DNA of 64,000 nucleotides, taken from positions 1 to 64,000 of the forward strand of contig JAYUSF010000224.1 in assembly GCA_043755815.1 (NCBI GenBank), in the 5' to 3' direction. This DNA comes from CAIWAH01 sp043755815. GTDB taxonomy: Bacteria; Verrucomicrobiota; Verrucomicrobiia; Limisphaerales; UBA9464. This document shows, in pieces, positions 8,634-16,636 of the stretch (its first letter is position 1; each line of letters opens with the position of its first letter). Position numbers and translations under genes: made by a program. Below the pieces are notes generated by a model. The model was not told the DNA's origin, did not search any database, and saw only the letters and a program-made list of their open reading frames with translations.

Positions 8634-10544
8634 GTGCGTTTTCCTTGGTTGTTTGCCGCCTGGGTCAGCCTTGCCATGACGAGTCCTTCCGCTTCGCCCG
8701 CCAACTCCGCTCCCACCGCCGGCGCGGAACGGCCGCGCCTTTACCAGCTTTTCCTCCGCCAGTTCAGCAACGTGAACGAAACGCGGAAGCCCAACGGCAC
8801 TTTGGCCGAGAACGGCGTGGGCAAGTTCGCCGACCTGGACGATCGCGCGCTGCGGTCGCTCCGTGAACTGGGCGTCACGCATCTCTGGCTCATGGGCGCG
8901 CTGCGCCAGGCCACCGCCACGGATTATTCCGCCATCGGTCTGCCGGCGGACGACTCGGACCTGCTCAAGGGGCTCGCGGGTTCGCCCTACGCCGTGCGCG
9001 ACTGCTTCGACGTGTGTCCGGACTACGCGACCGAGCCGACGAACCGGCTGGCCGAGTTCCGCGCGCTGGTGAACCGGATTCACCGGAACCGCCTCAAGGT
9101 CGTCATTGATCTGGTGCCCAACCACGTGGCCCGCAGCCATCAGTCGGTGGTGAAGCCGGAGTTGAACTTCGGCGCGCACGACGACCGCACGCGCTTCTTC
9201 TCGCCCTCGAACAACTTCTTCTATCTGCCCGGCCCGCTGCGCCTGCCCACGCTGAAGGACGGCCAGCCCGTGAGTCCGACGTGTCAGGTCACGGGCGGCT
9301 GCGACGGGGCGTTCGCCGGGGAAACGGATCACGCCAAAGTCACGGGGAACAACGTGACCACCAATGCGCCGAACGCCGGTGACTGGTATGAAACGGTGAA
9401 GCTGAACTACGGCTTCGACTTCACGCAGGGCCGGCATGGGCCGAAGGAATTTCCCACCGTGGAGGCGCCGGGCAAACCCATTCCCGACACCTGGCACAAG
9501 CTGGACGCCGTGCTCGCCCATTGGCAGGCGCGCGGGGTGGACGGCTTCCGCTGCGACATGGCTCACTGGGTGCCGCAGGAGTTCTGGCGCTGGGCGATCA
9601 GCCGGGCGCGCGAACGGCGGCCCGGCGCGCTCTTCGTTGCCGAGGCCTACGACAACGATCCGAACAAGCTGACTGACGGCAATGTGCTGAAGGCGCTGGT
9701 CGAATCGGGCTTCGATGCCGTTTACGACGATCAGAGCTACGACCTCCTGAAGGATCTTTACGACGGTCCGAAATGGGCCAACGACCTCGACGCTGTCCTG
9801 GGCGCCATCGCGCCTTTGCACCAGTCGCTGCGCTACGCCGAAAACCACGACGAGGTTCGACTGGCGAATCCGAAGCACTGGGGTGGTCTGGGCGCGAAGG
9901 TCGGGCGACCGGTCAGCGCGCTGCTCTTCGCGTTCGGGCGCGGCCCGCTGCTGGTTTACAACGGCCAGGAAGTCGGCGAACCGGCCCTGGGCGCGGAGGG
10001 CTTCGGCGGCGACGACGGACGGACGAGCATTTTCGACTATTGGTCCATGCCCGAACTGGCGAAGTGGGTGAATGGCCACCGCTACGACGGCGCGGCGCTG
10101 TCCGCCGACCAGCGCGAGCTGCGGGCGTGGTATGCCCGGCTGCTCAAGGTCACGCAGGGCCCGGGCTTCACGCACGGCGAATTCCTGCCGCTGAACGGCG
10201 CCAATCGCGACAACCCGCATTTCGGCCGGCTGCCTGGCGAAACCGCCAGCGGCCACTGGCTCTACGCCTTTCTGCGGCACGACGCCAGCAGCGGGCAGAG
10301 TTTCCTCGTGGTCGCCAACCTGCACGGCCGGGAATCGCTGCGTGACCTGCGGATCCGCTTTTCGCCCGAAACTCTGGCGGCCCTGGGCGCCGCGCACGCC
10401 GACGCACCCATCGAATTTCGCGACCAACTGGCCCCCAAACTCGCCGTGCGCGTCCGCACGCGCACGGCGGCTCTCCGCAGTGAAGGCCTCCGGCTGGCGG
10501 AACTGCCCCCCCTGACGGCGTGGTATTTGGAGGTCCGCAAATGA
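8634..10544 (+). CDS. secreted alpha-amylase family glycosidase (GH13)
   Basis: 636 residues from a GTG start that gives a short signal peptide (residues 1-25); the later ATG at codon 15 would lose it. The (beta/alpha)8 barrel carries the four GH13 regions: VVIDLVPNHV (156-165), GVDGFRCDMAHW with nucleophile Asp308, LFVAEAYD with acid/base Glu337, and YAENHDE with His405-Asp406. It should cleave or rearrange alpha-1,4/1,6-linked glucans outside the cytoplasm. Exact specificity (amylase, trehalose synthase-like, other) cannot be read from the sequence. The C-terminal 100 residues form the usual beta-sandwich. The next gene, tig, is about 140 bases downstream. Confidence 0.9.
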   Translation: MRFPWLFAAWVSLAMTSPSASPANSAPTAGAERPRLYQLFLRQFSNVNETRKPNGTLAENGVGKFADLDDRALRSLRELGVTHLWLMGALRQATATDYSAIGLPADDSDLLKGLAGSPYAVRDCFDVCPDYATEPTNRLAEFRALVNRIHRNRLKVVIDLVPNHVARSHQSVVKPELNFGAHDDRTRFFSPSNNFFYLPGPLRLPTLKDGQPVSPTCQVTGGCDGAFAGETDHAKVTGNNVTTNAPNAGDWYETVKLNYGFDFTQGRHGPKEFPTVEAPGKPIPDTWHKLDAVLAHWQARGVDGFRCDMAHWVPQEFWRWAISRARERRPGALFVAEAYDNDPNKLTDGNVLKALVESGFDAVYDDQSYDLLKDLYDGPKWANDLDAVLGAIAPLHQSLRYAENHDEVRLANPKHWGGLGAKVGRPVSALLFAFGRGPLLVYNGQEVGEPALGAEGFGGDDGRTSIFDYWSMPELAKWVNGHRYDGAALSADQRELRAWYARLLKVTQGPGFTHGEFLPLNGANRDNPHFGRLPGETASGHWLYAFLRHDASSGQSFLVVANLHGRESLRDLRIRFSPETLAALGAAHADAPIEFRDQLAPKLAVRVRTRTAALRSEGLRLAELPPLTAWYLEVRK

Positions 10545-10683
10545 GGCCCGGCCAGTTCGCCAACAAGACAACCAAAGCAGCCGCTTGACCGGGCTTGCCG
10601 GGAAAACCTAGTTTCCCGCTCCTTTGCCAGCCGCCTCCGGGGCGAACGGCAGGGTCAACAAGCATTCCGAAAGACAAGTTACT

Positions 10684-12018
10684 GTGAACGTTTCCGCCGA
10701 AAGTCTGGGTCCGTGCAAGAAGCTCCTCCGGGTCGAGGTGCCTGTCGAGAAGGTCACCGCCGCCTTCGAGGAAGTGGCCAGCGTCTATCAAAGACAGGTG
10801 TCCCTCCCCGGCTTCCGGCCCGGCAAAGTGCCGCGGCATCTGGTCGTGAAGTCGTTCGACGGCCGGATCCAGGAGGAGACCCGCAAGCGCCTGTTTGACC
10901 AATCCTACCGCGAGGCCACGCAGGAACAGAAGCTGCGCGTGATCGTGACCGTCAACGTCGAGGAGTTGTCCTTCGGCCGCGGCAAGCCCTTCAGCTACAC
11001 CGTGACACTGGAGCACGCGCCCGAGTTTCCGCTGCCGACCTACAAGGGCCTCAAGGCGCGCCGCGAGCTGGCCAGCGCGAGCGACGCCGACGTGGACCGC
11101 GCGCTGAACATCCTCCGCACCCAGCATTCGAGCTTCAACGACGTGACGCGCGAAGCCGCGACGGGAGACGCCGTGGTGGTGAACTACACCGGGACCTGCG
11201 AGGGCAAGCCGATCACCGACTTCAACCCGACGGCAATCGGCCTCACGTCCAAGAAGGACACCTGGATGCTCATCGGCGAAGGCCAGTTCATCGCCGGCTT
11301 CACGGAACAGCTCCTCGGGACCAAGGCCGGTGACAAACGCACGGTGACCGTGACCTTCCCGGCCGACTTCGTGATCGGCGAGGTCGCCGGCAAGCAGGGG
11401 GTGTTCGAGGTCGAGATCACCGGCGTGAAGGAGCGGATCCTGCCCGCCGTGACCGACGAGTTCGCCAAGGGTTTCGGGGCCGAAAGCTCCGCCCAACTGC
11501 TCGAAGGCATCCGCCGCGACCTGCAGAACGAGCTGGATTTCCGGGCGAAACGCGCGGTGCGCGACCAGTTGCTGAAGCAGTTGCTCGAGCAGGTGAGCTT
11601 TGAGCTGCCCGAGAGCGTGGTCGCCAGCGAAACGCGCAACCTCGTTTACAACATCGTGAACGAAAACCAGCGCCGCGGCGTCGCCAAGGAGATCATCGAG
11701 GGCAAGAAGGACGAGATCTTCCAGAACGCCAGCACGAGCGCCAAGGACCGCGTCAAGGCGGCCTTCATCCTCAACCAGATCGCCGTCGCCGAGAAGATCT
11801 CGGTGGACCAGCAGGAACTGACCCAGCGGGTGCTCCAGCTCGCCCAGCAGAACAACGTGAAGCCCGAGCAGATGGTGAAGACCCTGCAGGAGCGGAACTC
11901 GTTCCCCGAACTGCAGCAGGACATCCTCACCGGCAAGGTGCTCGACTGGCTTGAACTCAACGGCCAGATTGACGACGTGGTCGCGGGCATTCCGATTCCG
12001 GCCAGCCCGGCGGCCTGA
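10684..12018 (+). CDS. tig: trigger factor, ribosome-associated peptidyl-prolyl isomerase and chaperone
   Basis: 444 residues from the GTG at 10684 (protein start NVSAESLGPCKKLLRVEVP), which matches where the family begins; a TTG at 10624 would add 20 unlikely residues. The ribosome-binding tail contains the signature GFRPGKVP near residue 43. A central FKBP-like domain begins near GDAVVVNYTGTCEGK (about 165), and the rest is the helical C-terminal chaperone domain with LIGEGQFIAGFTEQLLG in the FKBP part. Normally tig precedes clpP/clpX, but here it is followed by its own terminator and a DegT aminotransferase, so it appears monocistronic. Confidence 0.93.
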   Translation: MNVSAESLGPCKKLLRVEVPVEKVTAAFEEVASVYQRQVSLPGFRPGKVPRHLVVKSFDGRIQEETRKRLFDQSYREATQEQKLRVIVTVNVEELSFGRGKPFSYTVTLEHAPEFPLPTYKGLKARRELASASDADVDRALNILRTQHSSFNDVTREAATGDAVVVNYTGTCEGKPITDFNPTAIGLTSKKDTWMLIGEGQFIAGFTEQLLGTKAGDKRTVTVTFPADFVIGEVAGKQGVFEVEITGVKERILPAVTDEFAKGFGAESSAQLLEGIRRDLQNELDFRAKRAVRDQLLKQLLEQVSFELPESVVASETRNLVYNIVNENQRRGVAKEIIEGKKDEIFQNASTSAKDRVKAAFILNQIAVAEKISVDQQELTQRVLQLAQQNNVKPEQMVKTLQERNSFPELQQDILTGKVLDWLELNGQIDDVVAGIPIPASPAA

Positions 12019-12038
12019 ACCCGGTCCCGGTAGAATTG

Positions 12039-12066
12039 AAACGGCGGCCTGCGGGCCGCCGTTTTG
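12039..12066 (+). terminator. rho-independent terminator after tig
   Basis: The sequence AACGGCGGCC (12040-12049) pairs perfectly with GGCCGCCGTT (12054-12063) around a TGCG loop, and the stem runs into TTTT. It lies 21 bases after the tig stop codon. Confidence 0.85.
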
Positions 12067-12129
12067 CTTGCTCCGGCGCAACAACCAGTTCACCCGTCGT
12101 CCGGTCTGTGGTTTCCTTCCGGGGCACCG

Positions 12130-13221
12130 ATGAACATCCCGTTCCTCAATCCAGGCGCGCAGTTCCACACCTTGCGCGCGGAAATCATGGCAGCCGTCGA
12201 GGGTGTCCTGGCCAAGGGCCACTACATCCTCGGCCCCAACGTCGCCGCCTTCGAACAGGAGGTCGCGGCCCATTGCGGCGCGCGTTTCGGGGTTGGCGTC
12301 AATTCCGGTTCCGACGCGCTGACGCTCGCCTTGAAGGCGCTCGGTGTCGGTCCGGGCGATGAGGTCATCACCACACCCTTCACCTACATCGCACCGGCGG
12401 AGAGCATCCATCAGCTCGGCGCCAAGATCGTGTTTGCGGACATCCACCCCCGGCGCTTTACGGTGGACCCGGCCGAAGTGGCGAAACGGATCACGGCCCG
12501 CACCAAGGCGCTGCTGCCGGTGCACCTCTTCGGGCAGGCCGCACCGCTGCGCGAGCTCGAACGCTTCGGCCTGCCGATCGTCGAAGACTGCGCCCAAGCC
12601 ATCGGGGTGACCTACGACGGCCGCCCGGTCGCCGGCCAGGGTGCGCTGGGCTGCCTCAGCTTTTATCCAACGAAGAACCTCGGCGCGTGCGGCGACGGCG
12701 GCATGGTCGTCACTCAGGACGAGGCCTTGGCGAAGACGCTCCGCATGATGCGGGTCCATGGAATCGAAAAGCGCTACCATCACGACTTGCACGGCTATAA
12801 CTCGCGCCTTGATGAGCTTCAGGCCGCCATCCTGCGCGTTAAGCTGCCGCACTTGGACGCCGGCAACGCACGGAGGATCGCGCTGGCGGCCCGCTACAGC
12901 GCCGGGCTGGCGGGTTTGCCCGTTGAGCTGCCGGACATCCAGCCTGGCAGTTCGCACATCTACCACGTTTACGCGCTGCTCACCGACCGGCGCGACGCCC
13001 TGCAAGCCCACCTCGCGGCCAACGGCGTGCCCACGCTCATCTACTACCCGCTGCCGCTGCACCTGCAGAAGTGCTACGCCGATCAGGGCTGGAGAGCCGG
13101 CGACTTCCCGGTCGCCGAAGCCGTGTCGGCCCGCATCCTGCCGTTGCCGATGTATCCGGAACTCACCGAGGAACAGGTGGACTACGTGATTGCCCAGGTG
13201 CGGGGATTCTTCGCCGCGTGA
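12130..13221 (+). CDS. DegT/DnrJ/EryC1/StrS family PLP-dependent sugar aminotransferase
   Basis: 363 residues from the ATG at 12130, where family members begin (MNIPFLNPG). These enzymes transfer an amino group to nucleotide-linked keto-sugars for polysaccharide or glycoprotein synthesis. The PLP-binding lysine is Lys182 in SFYPTKNLGACGDGG; NSGSDALTLAL (58-68) and VEDCAQAIG (151-159) are the conserved cofactor-binding blocks. Full length. It is followed by dacB on the opposite strand with a gap of 13 bases (convergent). No nucleotide-sugar partner lies next to it; the nearest polysaccharide genes are at 24.9-27.4 kb. The sugar substrate cannot be told. Confidence 0.9.
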   Translation: MNIPFLNPGAQFHTLRAEIMAAVEGVLAKGHYILGPNVAAFEQEVAAHCGARFGVGVNSGSDALTLALKALGVGPGDEVITTPFTYIAPAESIHQLGAKIVFADIHPRRFTVDPAEVAKRITARTKALLPVHLFGQAAPLRELERFGLPIVEDCAQAIGVTYDGRPVAGQGALGCLSFYPTKNLGACGDGGMVVTQDEALAKTLRMMRVHGIEKRYHHDLHGYNSRLDELQAAILRVKLPHLDAGNARRIALAARYSAGLAGLPVELPDIQPGSSHIYHVYALLTDRRDALQAHLAANGVPTLIYYPLPLHLQKCYADQGWRAGDFPVAEAVSARILPLPMYPELTEEQVDYVIAQVRGFFAA

Positions 13222-13234
13222 GCGCGGTCCGGCG

Positions 13235-14806
13235 TCACTCGGCGTCGCTCTTGCCGGTGAAGGCGGCGAGCAGTTCGATGATTCGGTCCGTTTCGCCCGC
13301 GGCCGTCGCCCCGTTCCGGACCGGCACATAGCCGTTCACCAGGATGCTGAAGGCCACCGTCTCGCCCCCCAGTGTGTCCACGTAACCCGAAAGGCCGGCT
13401 ACGTGCCGCAACGAACCGGTCTTGGCGCGGACCCGTCCCTTCAGCTCGGGCGCCGTAAAACGGCGCTGCAGGGTGCCGTCGACCCCGCCGACCGGGAGCG
13501 CATCCAGCCACGCGGCGTGGGCCGGATGACGGTGCATGTGGAGGAGCAACTGCACGACGGCACCGGGCGTCGCCAGGTTCTTGCGTGACAAGCCGGAGCC
13601 TTCCTCAAAGACCACTTCGTGCGCGGCAATGCCAACCTTGGCGAGCAAGGTTCGGAGCGCGCGAAGGCCGGCAGCTTCTGTCGTTTCGGCCAGCGGCAGA
13701 CCGATCTCCTTGCCGACCGGCGACCGTTCGGTCTCGACGCCCGCCAGTTGCCAGAGCGACTGGGCGTAAAAATTCTGCGACGGCTTCATCATGGCGCGAA
13801 CGACCTCCGCCAGCTTTGGCGACGGCACGGCGGCGAGCTGCTGCCACTCGCCCGAAACTCGCGGGTGTTCGGCGCGTTCCCGCCAGTCCACTTCCCGGAC
13901 GCCGCCGGTCACCGTCACCCCGGCATGCTGGAGCGCGAGGCGGAGCAGTTCTCCAAAATACCGGGCTGGTGCGGGGACCGTGACCTCCTCGGTTTGCACG
14001 CCGCCGCCCAGCGGCACGAGGCCGCGCACCGTCACCCGCGACTCACCGGGCAGGCGCTCGACCTTCAGGTCGGCCGGGGCGTTGCCCGGTCCGGTGCTGA
14101 TCTGCCCGGCCAATTCCACCAGCCGGTTCAGCGGTTCCAGCCTCAACGTCGCCGCCGCTCCCACCGTGGCGCCCGGCGTCACGCGCAGGTGCAAGACGTT
14201 GTCATTGGCGGAAAGGGCCGGGGAGGCCGCTCCGTAGTAGTAGCCAAGGTCGTCCCAATTCCAACCGCTGCCGTAGGGCGGACCGCGAAACAGGCTGGTG
14301 TCGCAAACCAGATCGCCACCGATGCGGCGGATGCCAGCATTGGTCACGGCGGCGACAAACGGCGCAAAGGCCGCCTCCCAAATGCCGTTGTTCAGCCGGT
14401 CCGAGATCGTCGGATCGCCCCCGCCCACGACCAGAAGGTCACCCATGACGGCCTCGCCCTTCGTTCCGGCCGGCACCCAGAGACCCGTGATCAGCCGCCG
14501 ATTCGGGTCCAATCGGTCCAAGGCGAGGGCGGCGGTGAACAGCTTGGCGGTCGATGCCGGCACGAACAGACCTGCGGCGTTCGTCTCAAAAAGGGTGCGG
14601 CCGGTCTGCACCGAAACCGCCTTCACGCCCCACCGGGCACCGGGCGCGGCGGTGGTGGCGAGCACCCGCCGGAGCTGTAGCTGCAAGTCTGCCCGCGAAG
14701 CCGGCCTGGTCTTTTCAGCCAACCCCTGGCGTGATAGAACCGAGCTCAGCCAGACGAGCAGGAGAAGAAAACTCCGAAGCCATCGCATGGGGAAACATTT
14801 TGCCAA
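13235..14806 (-). CDS. dacB: D-alanyl-D-alanine carboxypeptidase/endopeptidase (PBP4, peptidase S13)
   Basis: 523 residues with a signal peptide (hydrophobic core near 8-25). The S13 penicillin-binding motifs are visible: SxxK at Ser85-Lys88 (PASTAKLF), SxN in SANDN near 240, and KTG in VRAKTGSLRHVAGLSGY near the C-terminus. The enzyme trims or cleaves peptidoglycan crosslinks in the periplasm. Start is the ATG at 14806; a second ATG six codons in (14788) is equally possible. Its 5' end overlaps the proposed start of the divergent TPR gene by a few bases, so both promoters must lie inside each other's coding sequence or leader. Confidence 0.9.
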   Translation of the reverse strand: MAKCFPMRWLRSFLLLLVWLSSVLSRQGLAEKTRPASRADLQLQLRRVLATTAAPGARWGVKAVSVQTGRTLFETNAAGLFVPASTAKLFTAALALDRLDPNRRLITGLWVPAGTKGEAVMGDLLVVGGGDPTISDRLNNGIWEAAFAPFVAAVTNAGIRRIGGDLVCDTSLFRGPPYGSGWNWDDLGYYYGAASPALSANDNVLHLRVTPGATVGAAATLRLEPLNRLVELAGQISTGPGNAPADLKVERLPGESRVTVRGLVPLGGGVQTEEVTVPAPARYFGELLRLALQHAGVTVTGGVREVDWRERAEHPRVSGEWQQLAAVPSPKLAEVVRAMMKPSQNFYAQSLWQLAGVETERSPVGKEIGLPLAETTEAAGLRALRTLLAKVGIAAHEVVFEEGSGLSRKNLATPGAVVQLLLHMHRHPAHAAWLDALPVGGVDGTLQRRFTAPELKGRVRAKTGSLRHVAGLSGYVDTLGGETVAFSILVNGYVPVRNGATAAGETDRIIELLAAFTGKSDAE

Positions 14807-15333
14807 ATGCGCCGGAGTGGCTACATCGTTTTGGTGTGGAGGGGCTGCATTTTCCTGACCGGCACATTGTGCTGGCGGCGGATGGCTGGGTGGATCTGGG
14901 CGACGCGGTGGAAGCCGCCCGCGAACTGAGCCACCTCAGCCTCGCCGGCCGGAGGCATCCCGATGCGCTGGAAGTTCACTGGCGGGTGTTGGCCAAGCTG
15001 ACCGACTGGCCGGGCGCCCTGAAGGTCGCCATGGAGATGGTCACCGCCGCCCCGGAACGGGCCACCGCCTGGATTCACCGGAGCTACACGTTGCACGAAC
15101 TCAAGCGCACGGCCGATGCCCTCGATGCCTTGTTGCCCGCCGTCGACCGGTTTCCCGACGAACCGATCATTCCCTACAACCTCGCCTGCTACGCCTGCCA
15201 GCTTGGCAACGTGCCGATGGCCAAGGTCTGGCTCCGCAAGGCCGCCAGCCTCCGCGGTCGCGAAGCCATCCGCAAGATGGCCAAGGAAGACACGGACCTG
15301 TCGCCCCTGTTGGAATTCCTCGCCGCCCTCTGA
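14800..15333 (+). CDS. small tetratricopeptide-repeat protein
   Basis: About 177 residues if translation starts at the TTG at 14800, which is preceded by GGGGA at a good Shine-Dalgarno distance; a GTG at 14836 is an alternative, and a long 5' extension of the frame to 14554 lies antisense in dacB and is rejected. No signal peptide. Residues 60-170 carry TPR-like helix pairs (WRVLAKLTDWPGALKVAME, AWIHRSYTLHELKRTADAL, PYNLACYACQLGNVPMAKVW). Likely a cytoplasmic protein-protein interaction module. It lies 21 bases before panB on the same strand. Function unknown. Confidence 0.7.
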   Translation: MPNAPEWLHRFGVEGLHFPDRHIVLAADGWVDLGDAVEAARELSHLSLAGRRHPDALEVHWRVLAKLTDWPGALKVAMEMVTAAPERATAWIHRSYTLHELKRTADALDALLPAVDRFPDEPIIPYNLACYACQLGNVPMAKVWLRKAASLRGREAIRKMAKEDTDLSPLLEFLAAL

Positions 15334-15354
15334 GCCACCGCTACCGTCGCCGAC

Positions 15355-16122
15355 GTGACTGCGGACAAATTCACCGTCGAACGGCTGGCCGCCATGAAGG
15401 GCCGACGGCGCATCCCGGCCTTGACGGCATATGACTTCCCGATGGCCCGGCTGCTGGATGAAGCCGGCATCCCCCTGCTCTTGGTCGGGGATTCCCTCGG
15501 CATGGTCGTGCTGGGCTACCCGGATACCACGCACGTCACGATGGCCGAGATGGAGCATCACCTCCGCGCCGTGGCCCGGGCCAAGCCTCGCGCGCTGATC
15601 GGCGGCGATCTGCCGTATCGCAGCTACGACACCCCGGAACAGGCGCTCGACAACGCCCACCGGCTGGTCGCGGCCGGCGCCGACTACGTGAAAGCCGAGG
15701 GTGGACAGGAAATCCTGCCGCAGGCGCAGGCGATCATCCGGGCGGGCATTCCCTTCTGCGCCCATCTTGGCATGTTGCCCCAGCATGTATTGGAGGAAGG
15801 CGGCAAATACCGCATCAAGGGCCGGGATGAGGCCGGTCGCCAGAAGCTGCTCGACGACGCCCTCGCGCTCGAGACGGCGGGCGCCTTTGCCTGCGTGCTG
15901 GAACTCGTGACGCCGCCGGTCGCGAAAGAAGTCACCCAGCTTTGCTCCAGGATGCTGACCATTGGCATCGGCAGCGGGCCGGACTGCGATGGGCAGATTC
16001 TCGTGACGCCGGACCTGACGGGCGCCTTCCCGTGGTTCACGCCGAAATTCGTGACCCCGCGGGCTAAGACCGGTGAAGAATCCCGCCGTGCCGTGACGGA
16101 GTGGATGGCCTCGCTGGGCTGA
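15355..16122 (+). CDS. panB: 3-methyl-2-oxobutanoate hydroxymethyltransferase (ketopantoate hydroxymethyltransferase)
   Basis: 255 residues from a GTG start. First committed step of pantothenate synthesis: methylene-tetrahydrofolate plus alpha-ketoisovalerate to ketopantoate. The family blocks are clear: TAYDFPMARLLDEAGI, LLVGDSLGMVVLGY with metal-binding Asp, VKAEGG, GIPFCAHLGMLPQ, and IGIGSGPDCDGQILV near the C-terminus. Normal length. panC is not adjacent; the downstream CoaA pathway step CoaB is encoded separately at 30.8-31.4 kb. The stop is followed by a gap containing a palindromic repeat. Confidence 0.95.
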   Translation: MTADKFTVERLAAMKGRRRIPALTAYDFPMARLLDEAGIPLLLVGDSLGMVVLGYPDTTHVTMAEMEHHLRAVARAKPRALIGGDLPYRSYDTPEQALDNAHRLVAAGADYVKAEGGQEILPQAQAIIRAGIPFCAHLGMLPQHVLEEGGKYRIKGRDEAGRQKLLDDALALETAGAFACVLELVTPPVAKEVTQLCSRMLTIGIGSGPDCDGQILVTPDLTGAFPWFTPKFVTPRAKTGEESRRAVTEWMASLG

Positions 16123-16180
16123 AGGCAGGACCGCGCCTGCTACCAACTTCCGTTGAATTGAGGCAGAACCCGGCTTCGAA

Positions 16181-16234
16181 CTGTGGGCGGCTTGCCCTGC
16201 AAGCCAGGCGGGTTGCGGGGCAACCCGCCCACAG
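16181..16234. repeat. palindromic intergenic repeat CTGTGGGCGG, copy 1 (inverted orientation)
   Basis: Begins CTGTGGGCGG and ends CCGCCCACAG, with inner stems CTTGC/GCAAG and GGGTTG/CAACCC. Read on the minus strand it starts CTGTGGGCGGGTTGCCCCGC, identical to the start of the copies at 43441-43495 and (with one substitution) 59869-59923. It lies between the convergent ends of panB and the small membrane-protein gene, and TGGTATCA follows at 16257-16264. Confidence 0.75.
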
Positions 16235-16261
16235 TTTTGCAAAAATCACACCTGCTTGGTA

Positions 16262-16636
16262 TCAATCCTTCAGCCAGGTGACGAACCGGAACGGGTCCGC
16301 GTGCCAGAGCGCGAGCACGAGAATCCAGCCGGCCGCAAAGAGGGCGAGGTGGACGACGTGAAACCGCCAGCCGCCCCGGGTCGCGCGGAAGCAGAGCAGG
16401 CCAAGCCCGATGACCGGCGCCACAAAGGTGCTGGTCGCAAACAGCCAGAGCGCGACGAGTTGGTGAGCCTTCAGCGCCACCGTCGAATAGTCCTCCAACA
16501 TCGGCTTGGGCCAGTGACCGAATCCCAGGCGGACGTGCAACATCAAGGTCACGAAGGCGAGCAACAGCGACGGTGACGTCGCGGCGCAGAGCCACGAGGG
16601 CCAGGCGATCCGGGGACGCTGGGCAATGGGATTCAT
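16262..16636 (-). CDS. small integral membrane protein, third gene of the padR operon
   Basis: 124 residues from the ATG at 16636, which overlaps the stop codon of the upstream gene as ATGA, implying translational coupling. Three to four hydrophobic segments are visible (LCAATSPSLLLAFVTLML, HQLVALWLFATSTFVAPVIG, VVHLALFAAGWILVLALW). No motif was recognised. Its position after a PadR regulator and a HAAS/VIT/PEP-CTERM protein suggests it belongs to the same membrane system. Function unknown. Confidence 0.75.
   Translation of the reverse strand: MNPIAQRPRIAWPSWLCAATSPSLLLAFVTLMLHVRLGFGHWPKPMLEDYSTVALKAHQLVALWLFATSTFVAPVIGLGLLCFRATRGGWRFHVVHLALFAAGWILVLALWHADPFRFVTWLKD

Noticed and set aside
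10168..13329. 1,053-residue open frame antisense to tig and the DegT gene
   Set aside because: It lies opposite two clear genes and reflects strong third-position GC bias; the translation is low-complexity.
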